Part shown: one piece after another, positions 1-12,316 of the stretch
How the letters are laid out: every line of letters starts with the position of its first letter
How positions within the stretch are numbered: position 1 is the first letter of the stretch
From: Cyprinodon diabolis
Lineage: Eukaryota > Chordata > Actinopteri > Cyprinodontiformes > Cyprinodontidae
Length of the DNA: 64,000 nucleotides
Direction of reading: 5' to 3'
NCBI GenBank assembly: GCA_030533445.1
Contig: CM060064.1
Span: 3,906,916 to 3,970,915, forward strand
The notes under the pieces: generated by a model
The model's database searches: none
Seen by the model: the letters and a program-made list of their open reading frames with translations, nothing else
Told to the model about the DNA's origin: nothing
Translations under genes and position numbers: made by a program

Positions 1-239
1 AGAGATGTTAAAGTGAATAATTTAAGAGGATGGATGTGGTTTAGACTTCATAAGAAATTTCTTTTTTTCTTTTTAAAGTATATTATTAAACTTCTTTTGT
101 CCATTAGAATGACATTCTTCAGGACACTAGCTAGTTAATGAAAATAGGTCAGGTCCAATCCTAGTCAACTTGTTTGAATGAGAAGAGGCATTTGAATAAT
201 CCAACTCCCTACTACATAAACCAAACACATCAGATACTA

Positions 240-916
240 ATGCTACGTTCAGACCGCACGCTGCAAAAGCAGCTAGCTTACGTGCAAAGTCTATGGTTGC
301 CGCGGCTCAAGACGCATCGAAAGGTCCTGCAGAGCACTTTGAGCAGCCGAAGCAGCACCTCACGAGCTTCTGAGCATCTGACACGCAATGCACTGCAAAG
401 TAGCAGCTGCTGGAGTTGGAAAAATGTAAGTTTTTCTGCCCAATACGCCACAGCAACCAATCAGAGAGAAGCTCCGCCTAACTACGTCGCTGTTTTTTCA
501 GACGGGAGGGAAAGACCGAGAAAACCCGGGAATTCTTCAACAATGGAAGAGAGATTGATCATCGCTGTTTGCTCTCATTGGGTTATTTCTGTTATCAGTA
601 TAGAGACAGGAGCAGGAAGGACCCTGACTGGAGGAGGATTAACAAGGAATTCTGTCTCTCTCGTAACTTAGCCAGGCCTCTACGATGGTAAACATAACAC
701 TGTCGATCTACTGCTGCTCAATAAATGTGTTTATTTAGAGGATGTATGCAGGAAGTGGTGGAAGGATAGGGTAGCTCCGCCCAACGCGCATCAGAACCAC
801 TTTTTGACGATGTAGCTAGTTCAGCCGCGCGTCAGAACTAAACTTGTACAAACATCAAAAATGAAGCAGCACACACCTTTTTGCTGCTTCTGCTGCGTGT
901 GGTCTGAACGTAGCAT
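240..916 (+). mobile_element. Harbinger-like DNA transposon/MITE, copy 1
   Basis: Imperfect terminal inverted repeats of about 34 bp bound this piece. The left end reads ATGCTACGTTCAGACC and continues with a GC-rich GCACGCTGC tract; the right end is its reverse complement (GGTCTGAACGTAGCAT). The flanks fit a 2-bp AT or TA duplication, so the exact superfamily (Harbinger or ISL2EU) is open. A degraded MADF-like reading frame lies inside at 544-660. Copies of the same family occur at 3012-3206 (right part only) and 18195-18946. Confidence 0.7.
544..660 (+). pseudogene. MADF/Myb-SANT-like remnant inside the MITE
   Basis: A start MEERLIIAVC is followed, after a +1 frame change, by YRDRSRKDPDWRRI. 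That spacing and composition resemble the N-terminal MADF DNA-binding domain of the second protein of PIF/Harbinger transposons. The two halves are in different frames and no nuclease ORF follows, so this is a relic. The family call rests on short motifs only. Confidence 0.4.
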
Positions 917-2755
917 TATTCTCTTACCTCTACCAAGGAGGTGAGCTGATTGATTTGTAGAATAGCAAGATTACAAAAATAGTCATGAAAGGTTTCTCTG
1001 AAATGTTTACCACAGGGGTTTACTATTGTCAGATAGTAAAAACTAGCTGCTTGGTGGGTATCTGCGCTCTCTGAGTACTTTCTAATTTGTTCTGTTTGTG
1101 TGTATATTACTGATGAGAGGGTATTCACAGGAAACTACAGAGGGTTTCCCCCCCGAAAGGTAACTTCAGTCACTGATTCAAAAACTGCTTTTAAAGAAAC
1201 CACAGGACTGGAATGACAAATAAACAAAGACAGCAAAGGATTGATCAAGAAAAATGCCAGCTTAGATTTAAAGGTTTTGCATAGTTAAACATTCCCTCAT
1301 ACAGGCTGTCATGAGCGGTGCATGGAAACAGAGGCACCTCCAAACGTCAGGCTTCCTCCATGTAAACCTGCAGCATAAATCATCGATAGTTTGCTCTATT
1401 TATCCTCAAAAGGTTTCTGCTTTAGCAGTGAAAAAAAAAATATCTGTAAAATATCTAATTTCATATTTGTAACTTATTTTGGTTTCCTTTAATGAAAAGT
1501 AAAAATTAAAAAAAAAATTTAATAAAAATTCAATAGCTTCTGCCTTTTTGGGGGAATGCTTCCATAAAATGCTGTTCTTCAATTACTGAATAAAGTTTAG
1601 TATTTCCCTTCACGGATTTACTGATTGGCTTCTATTAAATCACATTCAACTGTACTAATGGCCAGACAGTGGAGATTACAACGTTAGTTGGAGGAGGCAA
1701 GCAGACTCTGAGACTCACGTGCCTTGCAGCAAAATTCCACCCAGCAACTACACACTGTACCATGGCAACAGCCCTGCCATTGGTCCCCCGTGCGTTTTCA
1801 AATGACCAATAGAATGGCCAGCCGCGGGTGATGCTTGTTGCTAGGTAAACATGATGCAGAGGAAAGATAGAGCAGAATTACCATGCAACTACTGCAGGGT
1901 GCTTTCAGCAAGAAGTGGAGGAACACTTTACACGCGGAGATAACCTTCTCCTTCTCAGCACTTGGTGGAGCCACAGAGCCGAAAGCAAGAGCAAAGAATG
2001 ACACAGGCAAATGGAATTAAAACAAGACTGGGCAATTGATGGTGACAGTTGTGCTGCCAGCAGAAAGTTACCTTAACAATTTAAAGGAAACATTTTTACT
2101 AATGCACACACACATAGCTGATTTTTGAATCTCCATAGGAACAAAAGTGAACTTGGTAACCTGGTTGATAAAAAAAAAAGATTAAACAAATATTTCAATT
2201 TTGAATTAAACAAAACAGGACATCCTTCTGAAATCATTAGTTTCACCTCATTTTGTTAAAACTCAGAAAACATTAGTGAGAGAATTCCCTTTTCTGTCGA
2301 CCAGTTTTTGACAGCGAAGCTTCTCTTCCTCCCTTTTTAAGATGTTGTGTCACAAGCAGCCTTTTTAAACAGTCACATAGCAGGCAGCCAGCAACAGTCG
2401 GACAGTCTGGAACTGAACCCGAAGGCTACTTCCAGAACCAATCCTCCGTGAACGGGTCACCCGACCTGCTGCCCGCACAACACCTCCTCTGGGAGCTGCA
2501 GTGGATTCATTTTTAAAAGTTTATATTATTCTTTATTATATTATTTTTATTTCTTACCAAAACATCAATATAGATAAATGGGAATAAAAATGAATTTGAA
2601 TAACTTCTGGCAAAGTGGGTCAAGATTACATCATTTAAATCACATTTTTATGGTGAAAATATAAATTTCTACAAACAACTAAAAACTGACTTGATGGAAA
2701 AAAACACAACTTTGATAACAGTGTTATGGAAAGTGTAGTTATTGTGTTTGTTTAT
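917..2755. other. Gene-free stretch, no recognised element
   Basis: AT-rich sequence with short poly-A runs. A more balanced segment at 2280-2500 has no reading frame that I recognise. If the CpG block at 11.4-12.9 kb is the first exon of a minus-strand gene, this could be intron of that gene. I see no splice-bounded conserved peptide here. Confidence 0.5.
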
Positions 2756-2985
2756 TTTTTCAGGTTGTACTCAGACCAAAAAAGTTCAAAAGATTTGCTT
2801 CCAAGTTTGAAGACATTTCGCTTCCCATCCAGGAAGCCTTTTCACTTCAAAAAGTCAGAATTAGCGTCGAGTTTGAAGCTTTATATAGTAGCCCAAAACT
2901 AGTTTTGGCTTAGAATGCACCCCCCTTTCAGAGCCATTGACCAGTATCAGGTATTGCAGGCTAACAAAAAAAAACCAAACTACTA
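2756..2985 (-). mobile_element. Penelope-like element 3' fragment
   Basis: On the minus strand this carries the teleost Penelope-like (Neptune-type) 3' signature: a motif like GAAAAGGCTTCCTGGATGGG leading into AGCGAAATGTCTTCAAAC, with a 'pages of CCCCTTTCAGAG' block further upstream. The same module is longer and clearer at 46590-47300. No coding part is present. The family assignment comes from remembered consensus. Confidence 0.5.
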
Positions 2986-3011
2986 CTTCTGGTCCAATTT
3001 AGGCGCAAATA

Positions 3012-3206
3012 TAGCCGCCATTGGTAGAGGCAAAGAAAGGATAGTTTAGCTCCATCCAACGTGCATCAGACCTACATTTCGAACGCTCAGCCAGAGCAGC
3101 AAAGATGCTTCGGCCGCGCGTCAGAACTAAACTGGAATAAGCATCAAATATGAAGCAACATGGGTGTTTCCGCTGCTTCTGCTGCGTTCAGTCTAAACAT
3201 ATCATT
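3012..3206 (+). mobile_element. Harbinger-like MITE, copy 3 (right end only)
   Basis: Matches the right third of the elements at 240-916 and 18195-18946: a GCTCC.CC.AACG.GCATCAGA block, then CGCGCGTCAGAACTAAACT, then a GCTGCTTCTGCTGCG terminal repeat. The left part is missing, so this is a truncated copy. Confidence 0.65.
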
Positions 3207-4929
3207 AGAAGTGAGTTTTTTTCCTAATGACCAATGCCAACACAGATTAGAGTCTAACCCATTCTGATATGTGCTGCAGATAATTGGGCAATTTTCTTGA
3301 AGCCAATGTTGCTTTTTCTTCCCCCATTTGCAAGATAAAACTTGCACAGTGATAACAAATGTTATATACGTCTACATTTCAATAAGAAGAAACCACTGCT
3401 AACTAATCAAACAAAACATTAAGAATGTAGGGCAAACAGAGGGAGCATCACGTCATCTCAAAGCATGGCTTCTTAGCGCACCCATGAATCAGCATATCGG
3501 CTGATACCAATATAAGAAGGGAAAAAACAAAGACACTCATAATGGCCAAATATATCGACCGGCCGAACTATCAATCCATCTCTACTTAGAAAGATTTTAC
3601 TTCATAAAAATCTTGTACACCACTACATGCTGATGAGCTAATATGTGTTCTCTGTGGACCTCAGAGGTAACAAACTGCCAAAGCTGCTGAAAAATTGATT
3701 CTTTTCATATTGAAGAAAATAGATTGACTAAAAAAAAATTCATGACACCTGTTGATATTCTTTTTTCAGAAAAACAAGCAACCTCATAATGATAGGATTA
3801 AACATGTGTGCATTCTTCCCAACATCACGTTTGGCTCAGACTAAAAACAGGTAGAAAATAAGGGGAATCCGTCAGAAGAAAACTGTGGGGTTACTTTCAC
3901 CGAGCAGGAAGGCTCCAGCTAGAAGGCTGAAATATTTTAGGTTAAAAATGTAACATGTGATAGCAGCCAAAGTGACACAAACGGAGCACAAACGGAGCAC
4001 AAACGGTCACAAACGGTCCTTCTGGATGGAAAAATCACACAGACAGACGTTTGTTTTGGTTATAGACGCTCAATAATTGATTGCTTCACCCACAGATTCT
4101 TCAGCCACATTGATCTTCTTTTATGTCGGTTTCTTTACTGGACTCCTTGATTTAGTTGGAGCCGGCGTAGGCACCAGATCGGCTCGGGGCCCTGCCCCTT
4201 CTTATGATGTCATCATATGGCAACTTCACTCGGACAAACTGTATTGCACCTGTTTCTTAAGGATCGAATCTCTTCTGGAGTCTCAACATATTATTACCCG
4301 TATTTGCTGTTATTTTACATTTCATTGGCGATCTAAAGTAGCCGAAAGTAGAAAACAATCATTGTCAGTCTGGAAGGAAAGTCCTGCCTTCTAAGACTGA
4401 GTTCTGCTACTTAACAAGGTGACAAAAAAAAGTCTCAGCCTATTTTTATTTGTTTTATTACGATCTGAGGGCAGGAAGGACAAATGGAATATCTTGTAAA
4501 ATGACTTTTCTAGAGATTTTAGACAAAACAGTTATTCTACTTGTAGAAAACAAACGGTTGTTCTTGACACAAAGTTAAAACTAGTATAGCTTAATATGGC
4601 TAACTGACTGAGCTAAAAGAGGCTAACCTGTTAGCTACTGAGCACAGCTAGCCACAGCGCTACCAAGCTCTCCCCCTTTATATCAGGGTCTAACAGTTAC
4701 TTTGTACACCAGAAACAGATTTATTTCAGTTTTTTATTAATCAGGTAGAACTTCATCTGTCATTAGACACTAACGCTACAGATGCTTCCAACTCGGCACA
4801 AGGATGCTGCATGATGTTATTATCGTTGTCTGGGCAACCACAATGTTTTACATCATGTAAAAACGTTCAGCTAATCATGCAGTTTAACGTCACTGACATG
4901 AAGCAGGACCCAAGCAGATCTGGTACCTA
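3207..4929. other. Gene-free stretch with a short tandem repeat
   Basis: No gene recognised. A small tandem array of an 11-bp unit (CACAAACGGAG and variants, about four copies) sits at 3976-4018. The open frame at 4077-4394 (plus) has no recognisable similarity or splice context and is treated as chance. Confidence 0.45.
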
Positions 4930-5725
4930 CAGCGGGTTACCATCTCAGCAGAGACTCCCACACTTTCCTCTCCCAGCCTGAGATGATCCAGTTCCAGCCA
5001 TGAGACATGGTCCTCCACCAGCATCCTCCTGGTGGGATGGTTCTGGAACTCCTCCCAGGGAACATGTGTAAAAGAGGTCTGACCTGCCACTTCATTCAAC
5101 TCCTCTCAATATGGAAGAGAAGCAGCTCTACTCCTCGCCCCATCTTTAAGGGACAGTCAACACAGTCTTTTTAGCCACTTGTATCCAGGATCTTGTTCTT
5201 TTTGGTCATGATCCAGATTTCATGGCCTAAGGTGAGAGTAAGAACATAGAGCAACCGATAAATGGAGATCTTTGCCTTTTGGCTCAGCGCTCTCTTTACT
5301 AAACAGACCGTCTGCATCATAGCAGCAGCCTCACTGATCCATGGGCAGGACTCCAAGAAGCTTGAACTCCTCATACTTCAGGCAAAAACTCTCCTCCAAC
5401 CTGAGGAGCACCGCCATCTTCTCCTGGTCAAGAACCATGGCCATTTGGAGGAGTGGTTATTCATCCTGCCCCAGTGCTGCATCTCTTGGCAAAACTTCTA
5501 TCGGTCCCCAATTTAGCCCCCATCTGGTCCTTGGCTGCTCCTAGAAATCTGGTCCATGGAACTTTTGAACAGGAGCGATGACTAAGGGTCCAAGAAGCAC
5601 CGGGACCAGGTTCCACTTTATGCTGCCCCTGGTAAACGGCCCCCAACCCCGTACTTCTGGGCGTCCATAGAAACACAGTGGATTGCCTTCTCCAGGTCCA
5701 CAAAACACCCATGGACTCAGATTTG
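4930..5725 (-). mobile_element. RTE-like LINE fragment
   Basis: Read on the minus strand this is the C-terminal part of the reverse-transcriptase ORF of an abundant teleost LINE: a GHEIWIMTKK-like segment and the upstream region ending in the 'lysine-rich' RAxSQKAKISIYR block are recognisable in several frames. It is heavily frameshifted. Related copies are at 15432-15735, 20165-20690 and 28256-28697. I call the clade RTE-like from its end (GATGGATGG tail in the 20-kb copy), not from a full RT domain. Confidence 0.65.
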
Positions 5726-5945
5726 CATTAATCCCTTTAGTTTTGTACAAAAAAAATATTTAAAGGTAAGATCACTATAAGCTTAAAAAACAAAAAGTAA
5801 GTCATTAAATGGTTTATTATACATGACTAAAAAGATGCATGCCGATGGAGGTAGGTTAAAGTTTATTTTTTGTACAAAACTAAAGGGAAAAACTAAAGGG
5901 ATAAACAGGTATTGATTATGGGTATGCTGGTCTGACAGAACACTG
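5726..5945 (+). mobile_element. ISL2EU-like MITE, partial copy
   Basis: Contains the shared right arm of a long-inverted-repeat family: ACAAAACTAAAGGGA, then GTATTGATTATGGGTATGC, then TGGTCTGACAGAACAC at the end. The left arm is not clear here. Family members lie at 14819-15430, 22310-22622, 56786-57010, 57345-58935 and 61762-62105. Confidence 0.6.
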
Positions 5946-8139
5946 GGGCTAAAACAACTCTGCTTCTCCTGAAGCCCAGGTTCCACTCTCCTGTCCAGCA
6001 TTCCTAACCCTGCTATAGACCTGCAGAGCGAGGCTGAGAGGTGGGACCCTCTGAAGGTGGAACACACCCTCCGGCCCCCCTTCTTGGAAAGGGAAGCCTG
6101 GTCTGCCAGTCCAGGTAACTGATTAAAACTCATCTTCAGACCAGAAGAATCATCTACTTTCCTTATAGTGCTTCTCATTGATGCACCCAGTTGAGCCAGA
6201 AAAGGTTTATAACAGCACAACAAGTTGGGAATCACTGAACTACTTCCCAATGTCTATATCAGGACAAATTATTTCAAACATAATTAATCTGAAAACTTTT
6301 GCTTGGAAATAGTGTGAATATTAAGAGTTGAAAAAATTAAACTTAGGCTAATAAATTACCTTTATAACTTTGGATTACTCTTATTGTGGATAATACAAAA
6401 AAAACCCCAAAAACTTTTGACCCAACAGAAAGAAGAAAAATGTCCATAGACATGAAAAAACCTGAGTCTGAATTAAGATATAATATTCAAAGGCCTTCTT
6501 CCAGAGCCACCATCTCCTCCATTGTTACATTAAAAAGCAGAGGGAGTGAATCTGCAAAATACTAGAAGCGATTTTTAATGCAAGTTCTCCTTTACCTACT
6601 GGGAGCACAGGCTGGGGTTCCTAAGAGATGCCTAAGAATTACATTTCCACCGTTTCTCCAATGAACAACACAAAAAGGATGGCATTACTTCCATTCCCAC
6701 AAAGAACAACATCCGACTGTCCGATTTTGTAAAATGCTATAACAGACATGCCTGTGAATTAAATTAGTGACAGAGGAAATCAACGTTTACAGATAAAAGA
6801 TAGAGATAGAGATAAAAGATATGAGAAAAAGGGCAACAAACAGATCAGGAAAAGTTAGGTTATCTAACACTATAAAGTTTGGGGTTTTCCATTTACTAAT
6901 CCTTGTTTATTAAAACTCTAAACTTTATTTAAAGTTTTAGGATATTGACTTTAAAAAAAAAATGTATTCTCCTCTGAGCAGAAGCACATAATGCTTTTCT
7001 TGGTTTGGAACCAAATACGAGAAACCTGTCAAAGTCACGCCTGTCATCAGTCCACTGATGGCAGTCTATCAACCCGAGCTCGGCCCCGTTCACATACATC
7101 ATGTGGGGTTCTTGTCTGTCATGTTAATCAATGAGAACTGTTCTACATCCACTGCTACTCCTCCACACGTCACCATCCACGTACGTCTTCTCCGTCTGTC
7201 ACCGTCAAAATATGGAGCCGAGCTACATTATGCTCCACTCCGATCAAGATCTGTAATTGCAATCGCACTAAACAGGAAAAACGTCGAGAAGATTGCGGTT
7301 TGTCAAACTAAAATATAGTAACGACAGTCCAGTAACTACAAATTAGGGCATAATTCTTATATATTCCCAAAAACTAAGGCCGTTTAATTTAATTATATAT
7401 AAACTATTTATACTTCAACATACCAGGAGGCAGATTTTCATCTCTTATCAAAATATTTAATTTATACTGAGAGGTTTAAAAGTTTTATCAAATCCAGTCA
7501 AAGCAAACTTTTTATTGCAGGAAAGGATGAAGAAATGCTGAGTTTGGAAGTAGAGAACAAACATAGTTATATTAATTATTACAGTATGGAATAATTACAT
7601 ATCTAAAGTACTTTCAGAAGTTTGAATTCTGAATATGTGAGGACAAAACTGGTGACAAAACATCTCCTCCAGAGCTTCGGTCTCCACTCAACCCCTTCCC
7701 CATAGTTTTCTTAGCGTAGCAGTTGTAGCACAACAGCCTCATGACTGAGGATCAGCAAGACAGAAACGCTGGATGAGAGTTTAAAAAAAAAAAAGATATA
7801 GGAATGTTTTCAAAGCCTAACCTGCCAGCTGCAGTGTGGGCAATCTGGATTTAAACCTAATAACAATTCCAACGTTTTTCGCAGGACTTCTTTTGGAACA
7901 ATTTATCACCCAGCGAAATGGGCGAGTTCTGATGCGACTTATTTGTCCCCACAATGAGGTGTACTTAACTTTTCTACCACACAAGACTCACATGTAGATA
8001 GATTCCTAAAAATGTTATCAACTCAGATTAATCAAAATAACTGCACTGAAAATTCAGATATGTGAATAAAAAAGGCTAATTGTAACAAACGAGAAAATAA
8101 AGATAACCAGACTGCACATCAACACGTCTTTAGAAGGTT
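5946..8139. other. Gene-free stretch
   Basis: No supported gene. A segment at about 7580-7660 (TACTTTCAGAAGTTTGA and surroundings) recurs at about 45000-45060 in sacm1l intron 4, next to the THAP relic, so it is probably part of an unclassified dispersed element. A plus-strand open frame at 7058-7318 has no recognised homology. Confidence 0.45.
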
Positions 8140-8925
8140 CAATTCAATTCAATTCAGTTTATTTATATAGCGCCAAATTCACAACACATGTCATCTCAAG
8201 GCACTTTACAGTTCAACCAGATCATACAGGTGAACTGAGAAAACTAAGGCCCCGTCCACACGAAGCCAAACCCTGGCCTAAACGTACAAATTTTTCACCA
8301 AACCAGCCTCTCATCCATACGAAGTCGGCGTTTCGGGGTCTGTAAACGATCTTTTTTTTACTAAGCCTTCAGAGTGGGAAGATTTTGAAACGCCGTTTCC
8401 GCGTTTCCATCTTTAAGCTCTAACCACATTTTTTTTCTTACACGTATGCATCATAGCGTCGCCTTTAAACACGCATGCACGACACAGTATCAGAACAACA
8501 ATGGCGCTGTAATGTGTTGGATGGTTGCTGCTCATGCTACTCACCCTGCTGTCGGGCTTACAACAGAATCTTCTTCTTCTGGAATATCTCCAGGAAGAAC
8601 AGAGCAATATCGACGACACAGTTCAGCACCTGAATCTGACTGAACCACGAAAATGGACCCGCAGGGCAACCATGTATAAATATTAGTGCGCATGCCCGAC
8701 ATTTCGTCGCCTATTTTTGCTTTGGCACCACAGCGCCACTTTCAGGCCTGGCATACATTTTGCAGCGTTTTCATGCATTCGTGTGGACGATCACATTTCT
8801 TTTATGTCTCCGTCTTTACGACAAACGTTCTGGAAAATATTAGCGTTTCGTGTTCGTTTTGACTTCGTGTGGACGGGGCCTAAAACTCAGAGGAACATTT
8901 ATGGACTACTGGCACATTTCCAGTA
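8140..8925 (-). mobile_element. Teleost LINE-tail repeat split by a MITE
   Basis: Begins with TTCAATTCAATTCAATTCAG and TTATTTATATAGCGCC, the reverse complement of the 3' end (GGCGCTATAGAAATAAA then GAATT repeats) of a very common teleost retroelement tail of Rex1/L2 type. It continues to about 8245 and resumes at 8882 after an inserted DNA element. Other copies are at 20690-20980, 24723-24862, 40498-40680, 47640-48010, 52618-53480 and 60640-61225. Confidence 0.65.
8246..8881. mobile_element. MITE with AGGCCCCGTCCACACGAAG inverted repeats
   Basis: The left end AGGCCCCGTCCACACGAAG and the right end CTTCGTGTGGACGGGGCCT are perfect inverted repeats of at least 19 bp. A direct repeat AAAACT flanks the element (8240-8245 and 8882-8887). 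The interior is non-coding with many CGTTT motifs. It is inserted in the LINE-tail repeat above. The superfamily is uncertain; hAT-like is likely. Confidence 0.75.
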
Positions 8926-9451
8926 AAAAATCCCTTTATTCCTGAATAAGGCTGCATAGTACATAACATTTAGCTCCTCCACTACAGCAGAGTACAAAAT
9001 ATGGATATTTCAAAGAGTTGCTAGCATAAAATCATAAGGCTAAAAAACTCATGATCAGTGATATAAAATCAGTCGGAGGATGTTAGGGCCATAGACTAGG
9101 ATTGATTAGAATTCTTTAAATGTTTTCTGATATCTTTCAGATTTGTTGGAAATAAGCAAAACAAAGAGAAAAATTTAAAGGAGCTAAAAAATGTTCAATC
9201 TAACCCATGGCCGCGGAGGTGGTGAGAGGGAGATTTAATACAAAAAAGTATTAAAATACTTTGGACAATTTTAACTTTCTTATGAATATTTTGGAAAATC
9301 ATTTTGACTTTTTTAATTTTACCATTATGTGTATTTGGATTTTAATTTCATTATTTTGAGGCCTAATCAGCTGTCGTTGGGCAACGTCAAGCAATGAAAA
9401 TAAAGTAGTGAATCTCAATCCATTTACTTATTTATTTTTATTGTATTTTAA

Positions 9452-9765
9452 ATATGGCTGCTCAGTGGTCAGATTCCCGGCCCAGGGTCTTTCTGCATGG
9501 AGTTTGCATGTTCTCCCTGAGCATGCGTGGGTTCTCTCCGGGTACTCTGGCTTCCTCCCACAGTCCAAAAACATGACTGTTAGGTTAACTGGTTTCTCTA
9601 AATTCTCCTTAGGTGTGTGCATGAATGGTTGTTTGTCTCTCTGTTGCTCTGAGATAGACTGGCAACGTGTCCAGGGTGTACCCTGCCTCTCGCCCGTACA
9701 CAGCTGGAAATAGGCACCAGCACCCCTCGCAACCCTGCTTGGGATTAAGCGGGGTTGCGAGGGGT
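9452..9765 (+). mobile_element. Teleost SINE-like repeat, near complete
   Basis: Carries the standard order of a widespread fish repeat: GGTCAGATTCCCGGCC, GGAGTTTGCATGTTCTCCC, GGGTTCTCTCCGGGTACTC, GTCCAGGGTGTACCCTGCC, CCCGTACACAGCTGG and ATAGGCACCAGCACCCC. Truncated relatives lie at about 15014-15113 and 33177-33301; the latter has a clear target duplication. Confidence 0.75.
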
Positions 9766-9818
9766 GCTACATGATGATGTAATATGCCTATAGGCTCATG
9801 GGTCTTTTTTCCACACAC

Positions 9819-9841
9819 AAAAAAAAAAAAAAAAAAAAAAA
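9819..9841 (+). repeat. Poly(A) run
   Basis: An uninterrupted run of about 23 A. It begins about 60 bp after the SINE-like repeat, so it may be a homopolymer expanded from a retroposon tail. Confidence 0.8.
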
Positions 9842-10254
9842 GCAAAAATTTTCACAGAACCCCCTGTTTAAAAGTCCTCCCAGTGGTCCTGATCCAACCT
9901 GTGAAACATTTGATCTTTTATCCAGAGTCAATTTCTGCTTTTTTCGCCCCTCTTCCAAAGAACCTTCTGTATTTATGTTGATGCTGTAAAGGTTTTTAAC
10001 AGGAAATAGCAGAAAAAAATGATAAGCATATTAATTTAATCACTGATTTTGTGTTGTTTCTAGTGGATTGCTTTGGCCATGACTGTAACCAGCTGGTAAT
10101 CTTTCAGTATAAAAACTCTGCAGAACTGAACGCTTCCACTGACTCTGTCTGATTTACCACCAGACAAAAGCTGGTCCTCATTTTAAAGATCAGGGCCAAA
10201 ACAGCAGAAAGTTTCATATAAAACAAAAGGGCAAAACCACTTTCTATCCTCTGA

Positions 10255-10475
10255 CCAGGGCCAAATTTAGGAAATGTGGGTCTCTGCATAGACAGGCATG
10301 GGGCCCTCTGAACTAAGAAGACAACACATAAAACAGACCCATTCTACAGATAGAGAAATGTTAATAGAATAGACATCCATTATCTGTTCTAGGTTTTGTC
10401 CCTCTCTTCTTGTTGTTTTCCTCTCTATGTTTTGTACTCAGCTGACTTTTCATGCTGTCTCTAAAGGAATGAAAG
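10255..10475 (+). repeat. Dispersed repeat with GGGGCCCTCTGAA, copy 1
   Basis: A module of about 220 bp: a GGATTTAGGAAAT-like start (AAATTTAGGAAATG here), GGCCCTCTGAA, AACAGACCCATTCTACAG, TAATAGAATAGACATCC and CTGACTTTTCATGCTGTCTC. It recurs at 24425-24655 in the same orientation. The 'gcggatttagga ... ggggcccta' type of end suggests a hAT-like terminal module; no coding part is seen. Confidence 0.65.
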
Positions 10476-11399
10476 ATTTTTTCCAAGCACTAAGCTCACT
10501 TAGCTGATTGCTCCTTCCTGTGTTTCCAAAAAGGCCAAAGTAAATAACCCAGTCCTTCTTTTCACTGTAGACAAGCCATGATCTGCTTATCTGTTCTCCA
10601 TTTTTCATTTGGATGAAATAATAGCTGCATGAATCATGACAGCAGACAAGATAGAGGAGAGCAGGAGGCGGGGTTACCAATCTACTTGCTCTGGAGAGCA
10701 GAGTTCGCTGCTTTTAGATGTTGTCACCAAAGTCTCCAGTAGTAGAAAAAAGTTGCTAGATTTGGCACAAGGTGCTTTTTTTTAAAAATCAAAGTTCTAG
10801 AGGGGTCTGAAAAGTCACTAAATATAGCGACTAAAGCGTTAAGTTGGCAACGCTGCTCTTTGCATCGTTTGTTTTCAAATGGTTTGCTGCTGTCTGTTTG
10901 GACCTTTCTGAACATGTGCAGCAAATGGACTGATCCAATATGGTGGACACACTTAATATTCTAAGCGTTCTGATGGAATTTTAGTGAAAGGATTTTTATC
11001 AAAAACATAATTAATGTGCAGAAATAAGGAATAGTTATATTAACCATACATGTAAACAGAGTTTTATGGGGCCCCCAGGAACTTGTATTGCCTAATGGTA
11101 AATCCTCCTTCCTCTGACAACACTAGGAGCAATGAGAAGTCTTCCCTGAGGAGTTTAAGGGAATAAAACACAACTATTAGTTAGTAATACTTAACCAACC
11201 AGCACATCCTAGTGATCCAAATATACCTTAATAGCTACACTAATATAAACGCTGCAGATGTGGCCCATTTTAAAACTCAAAATCTTAAGCTAAACTTTGA
11301 AGTGCATAGAAGCGACCTATGATGGGGAAAAAAACACACAAATAAAATAAATAAAGTGTAAAGGAGCCAAATGAGTAAAGATGAGGAGCCCTGATTGAT
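10476..11399. other. Gene-free stretch
   Basis: No recognisable gene or complete repeat. AT-rich with short microsatellite-like runs (AAATAAATAAA near 11342). Confidence 0.45.
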
Positions 11400-12083
11400 C
11401 CAAACCTACATCAGCATCTCGGTGTGATGGGAGGAACCATCTCTAGGCAACAGTCCTGGTTCCCAGTCCTCCCAGCCTGGAGAGGGGCTGGGCTGATGCA
11501 GTAGCTAAGCTAACGGCTAACGCTAGCTGCCATAGAGGATAAAATGATGGATGTCCACCGTCCACAAAGAACCAGGACGCTGGAGTGTGTTTGACGGCAG
11601 TTTTAACGCTAAACAGGAATCATAAAGCAATTCCCAGCCGATCGCTGCCCTCCTGAATTACAGCCCCACATCCATCCATCCGCCGGCATCTGTCTCAGTC
11701 TGACAGGACTTCAGCTAGCGGCTGAATGCCGCTCCTATCGCACAAACCGATCAACCTTTTTTCTGATCAGACCACAGCGTCCATCAAACCCGCACTAACA
11801 CCGCAAACAGGACGCAGGGATGCGGGTATTGCTGCAAAGCTCCGCGATGCAAACGGCATCAGATGAAACCGTTGGTTTCAAACAGCTCGGTCATCCTTAT
11901 TTCCATAAGCAGTGATGAAGCCGAACACGCCTGTTCGGACCGTTCATCTGACGGCGGCCGGTCGGCCGTTTCCCTGCCTACCTCCCGGCTACTCTGAGCG
12001 ACCGCTCTACCCCTGACATAAGCCTGCAGGTCAGCCCTGCTCTGCAGAGCTAAAAAACCCCGGAATGACCCCCAGATTCTTAC

Positions 12084-12200
12084 CTCAGGCGGTGTGTCGA
12101 ACCATGTTCCGTGGAGCAGCCATCTTCGGAACCCCTCTCTCCCTTCGTCCACACGAACCGAGCCCCCTCCTCCGGGTCAGGCGTTCGTTTTTACCAGTAG
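12084..12200 (-). other. Candidate non-coding first exon with short uORF
   Basis: A consensus donor GAG|GTAAGA follows position 12084 on the minus strand. The segment before it is GC-rich and holds a YY1-like AAGATGGCTGC. An ATG at 12123 opens a 12-codon frame (MAAPRNMVRHTA) that ends in TGA one base before the splice site, so the exon is better read as 5' UTR with an upstream ORF than as a coding start. The 5' end at 12200 is a guess. No downstream exon could be joined with confidence. Confidence 0.45.
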
Positions 12201-12316
12201 AAATCCAAACCGAATAAAGCTGGGGTTTTTGCAGTGATCCTGGCTATGGTAGTCTCCAACCCAAGTATGGTATATTTTCTCTGGAGCTCAGGATGTCCCT
12301 CGACATGGACTTATTG

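Noticed and set aside
174..671. A 165-residue plus-strand ORF at the left edge
   Set aside because: It begins outside the MITE and runs through its non-coding part; only the tail overlaps the MADF-like remnant.
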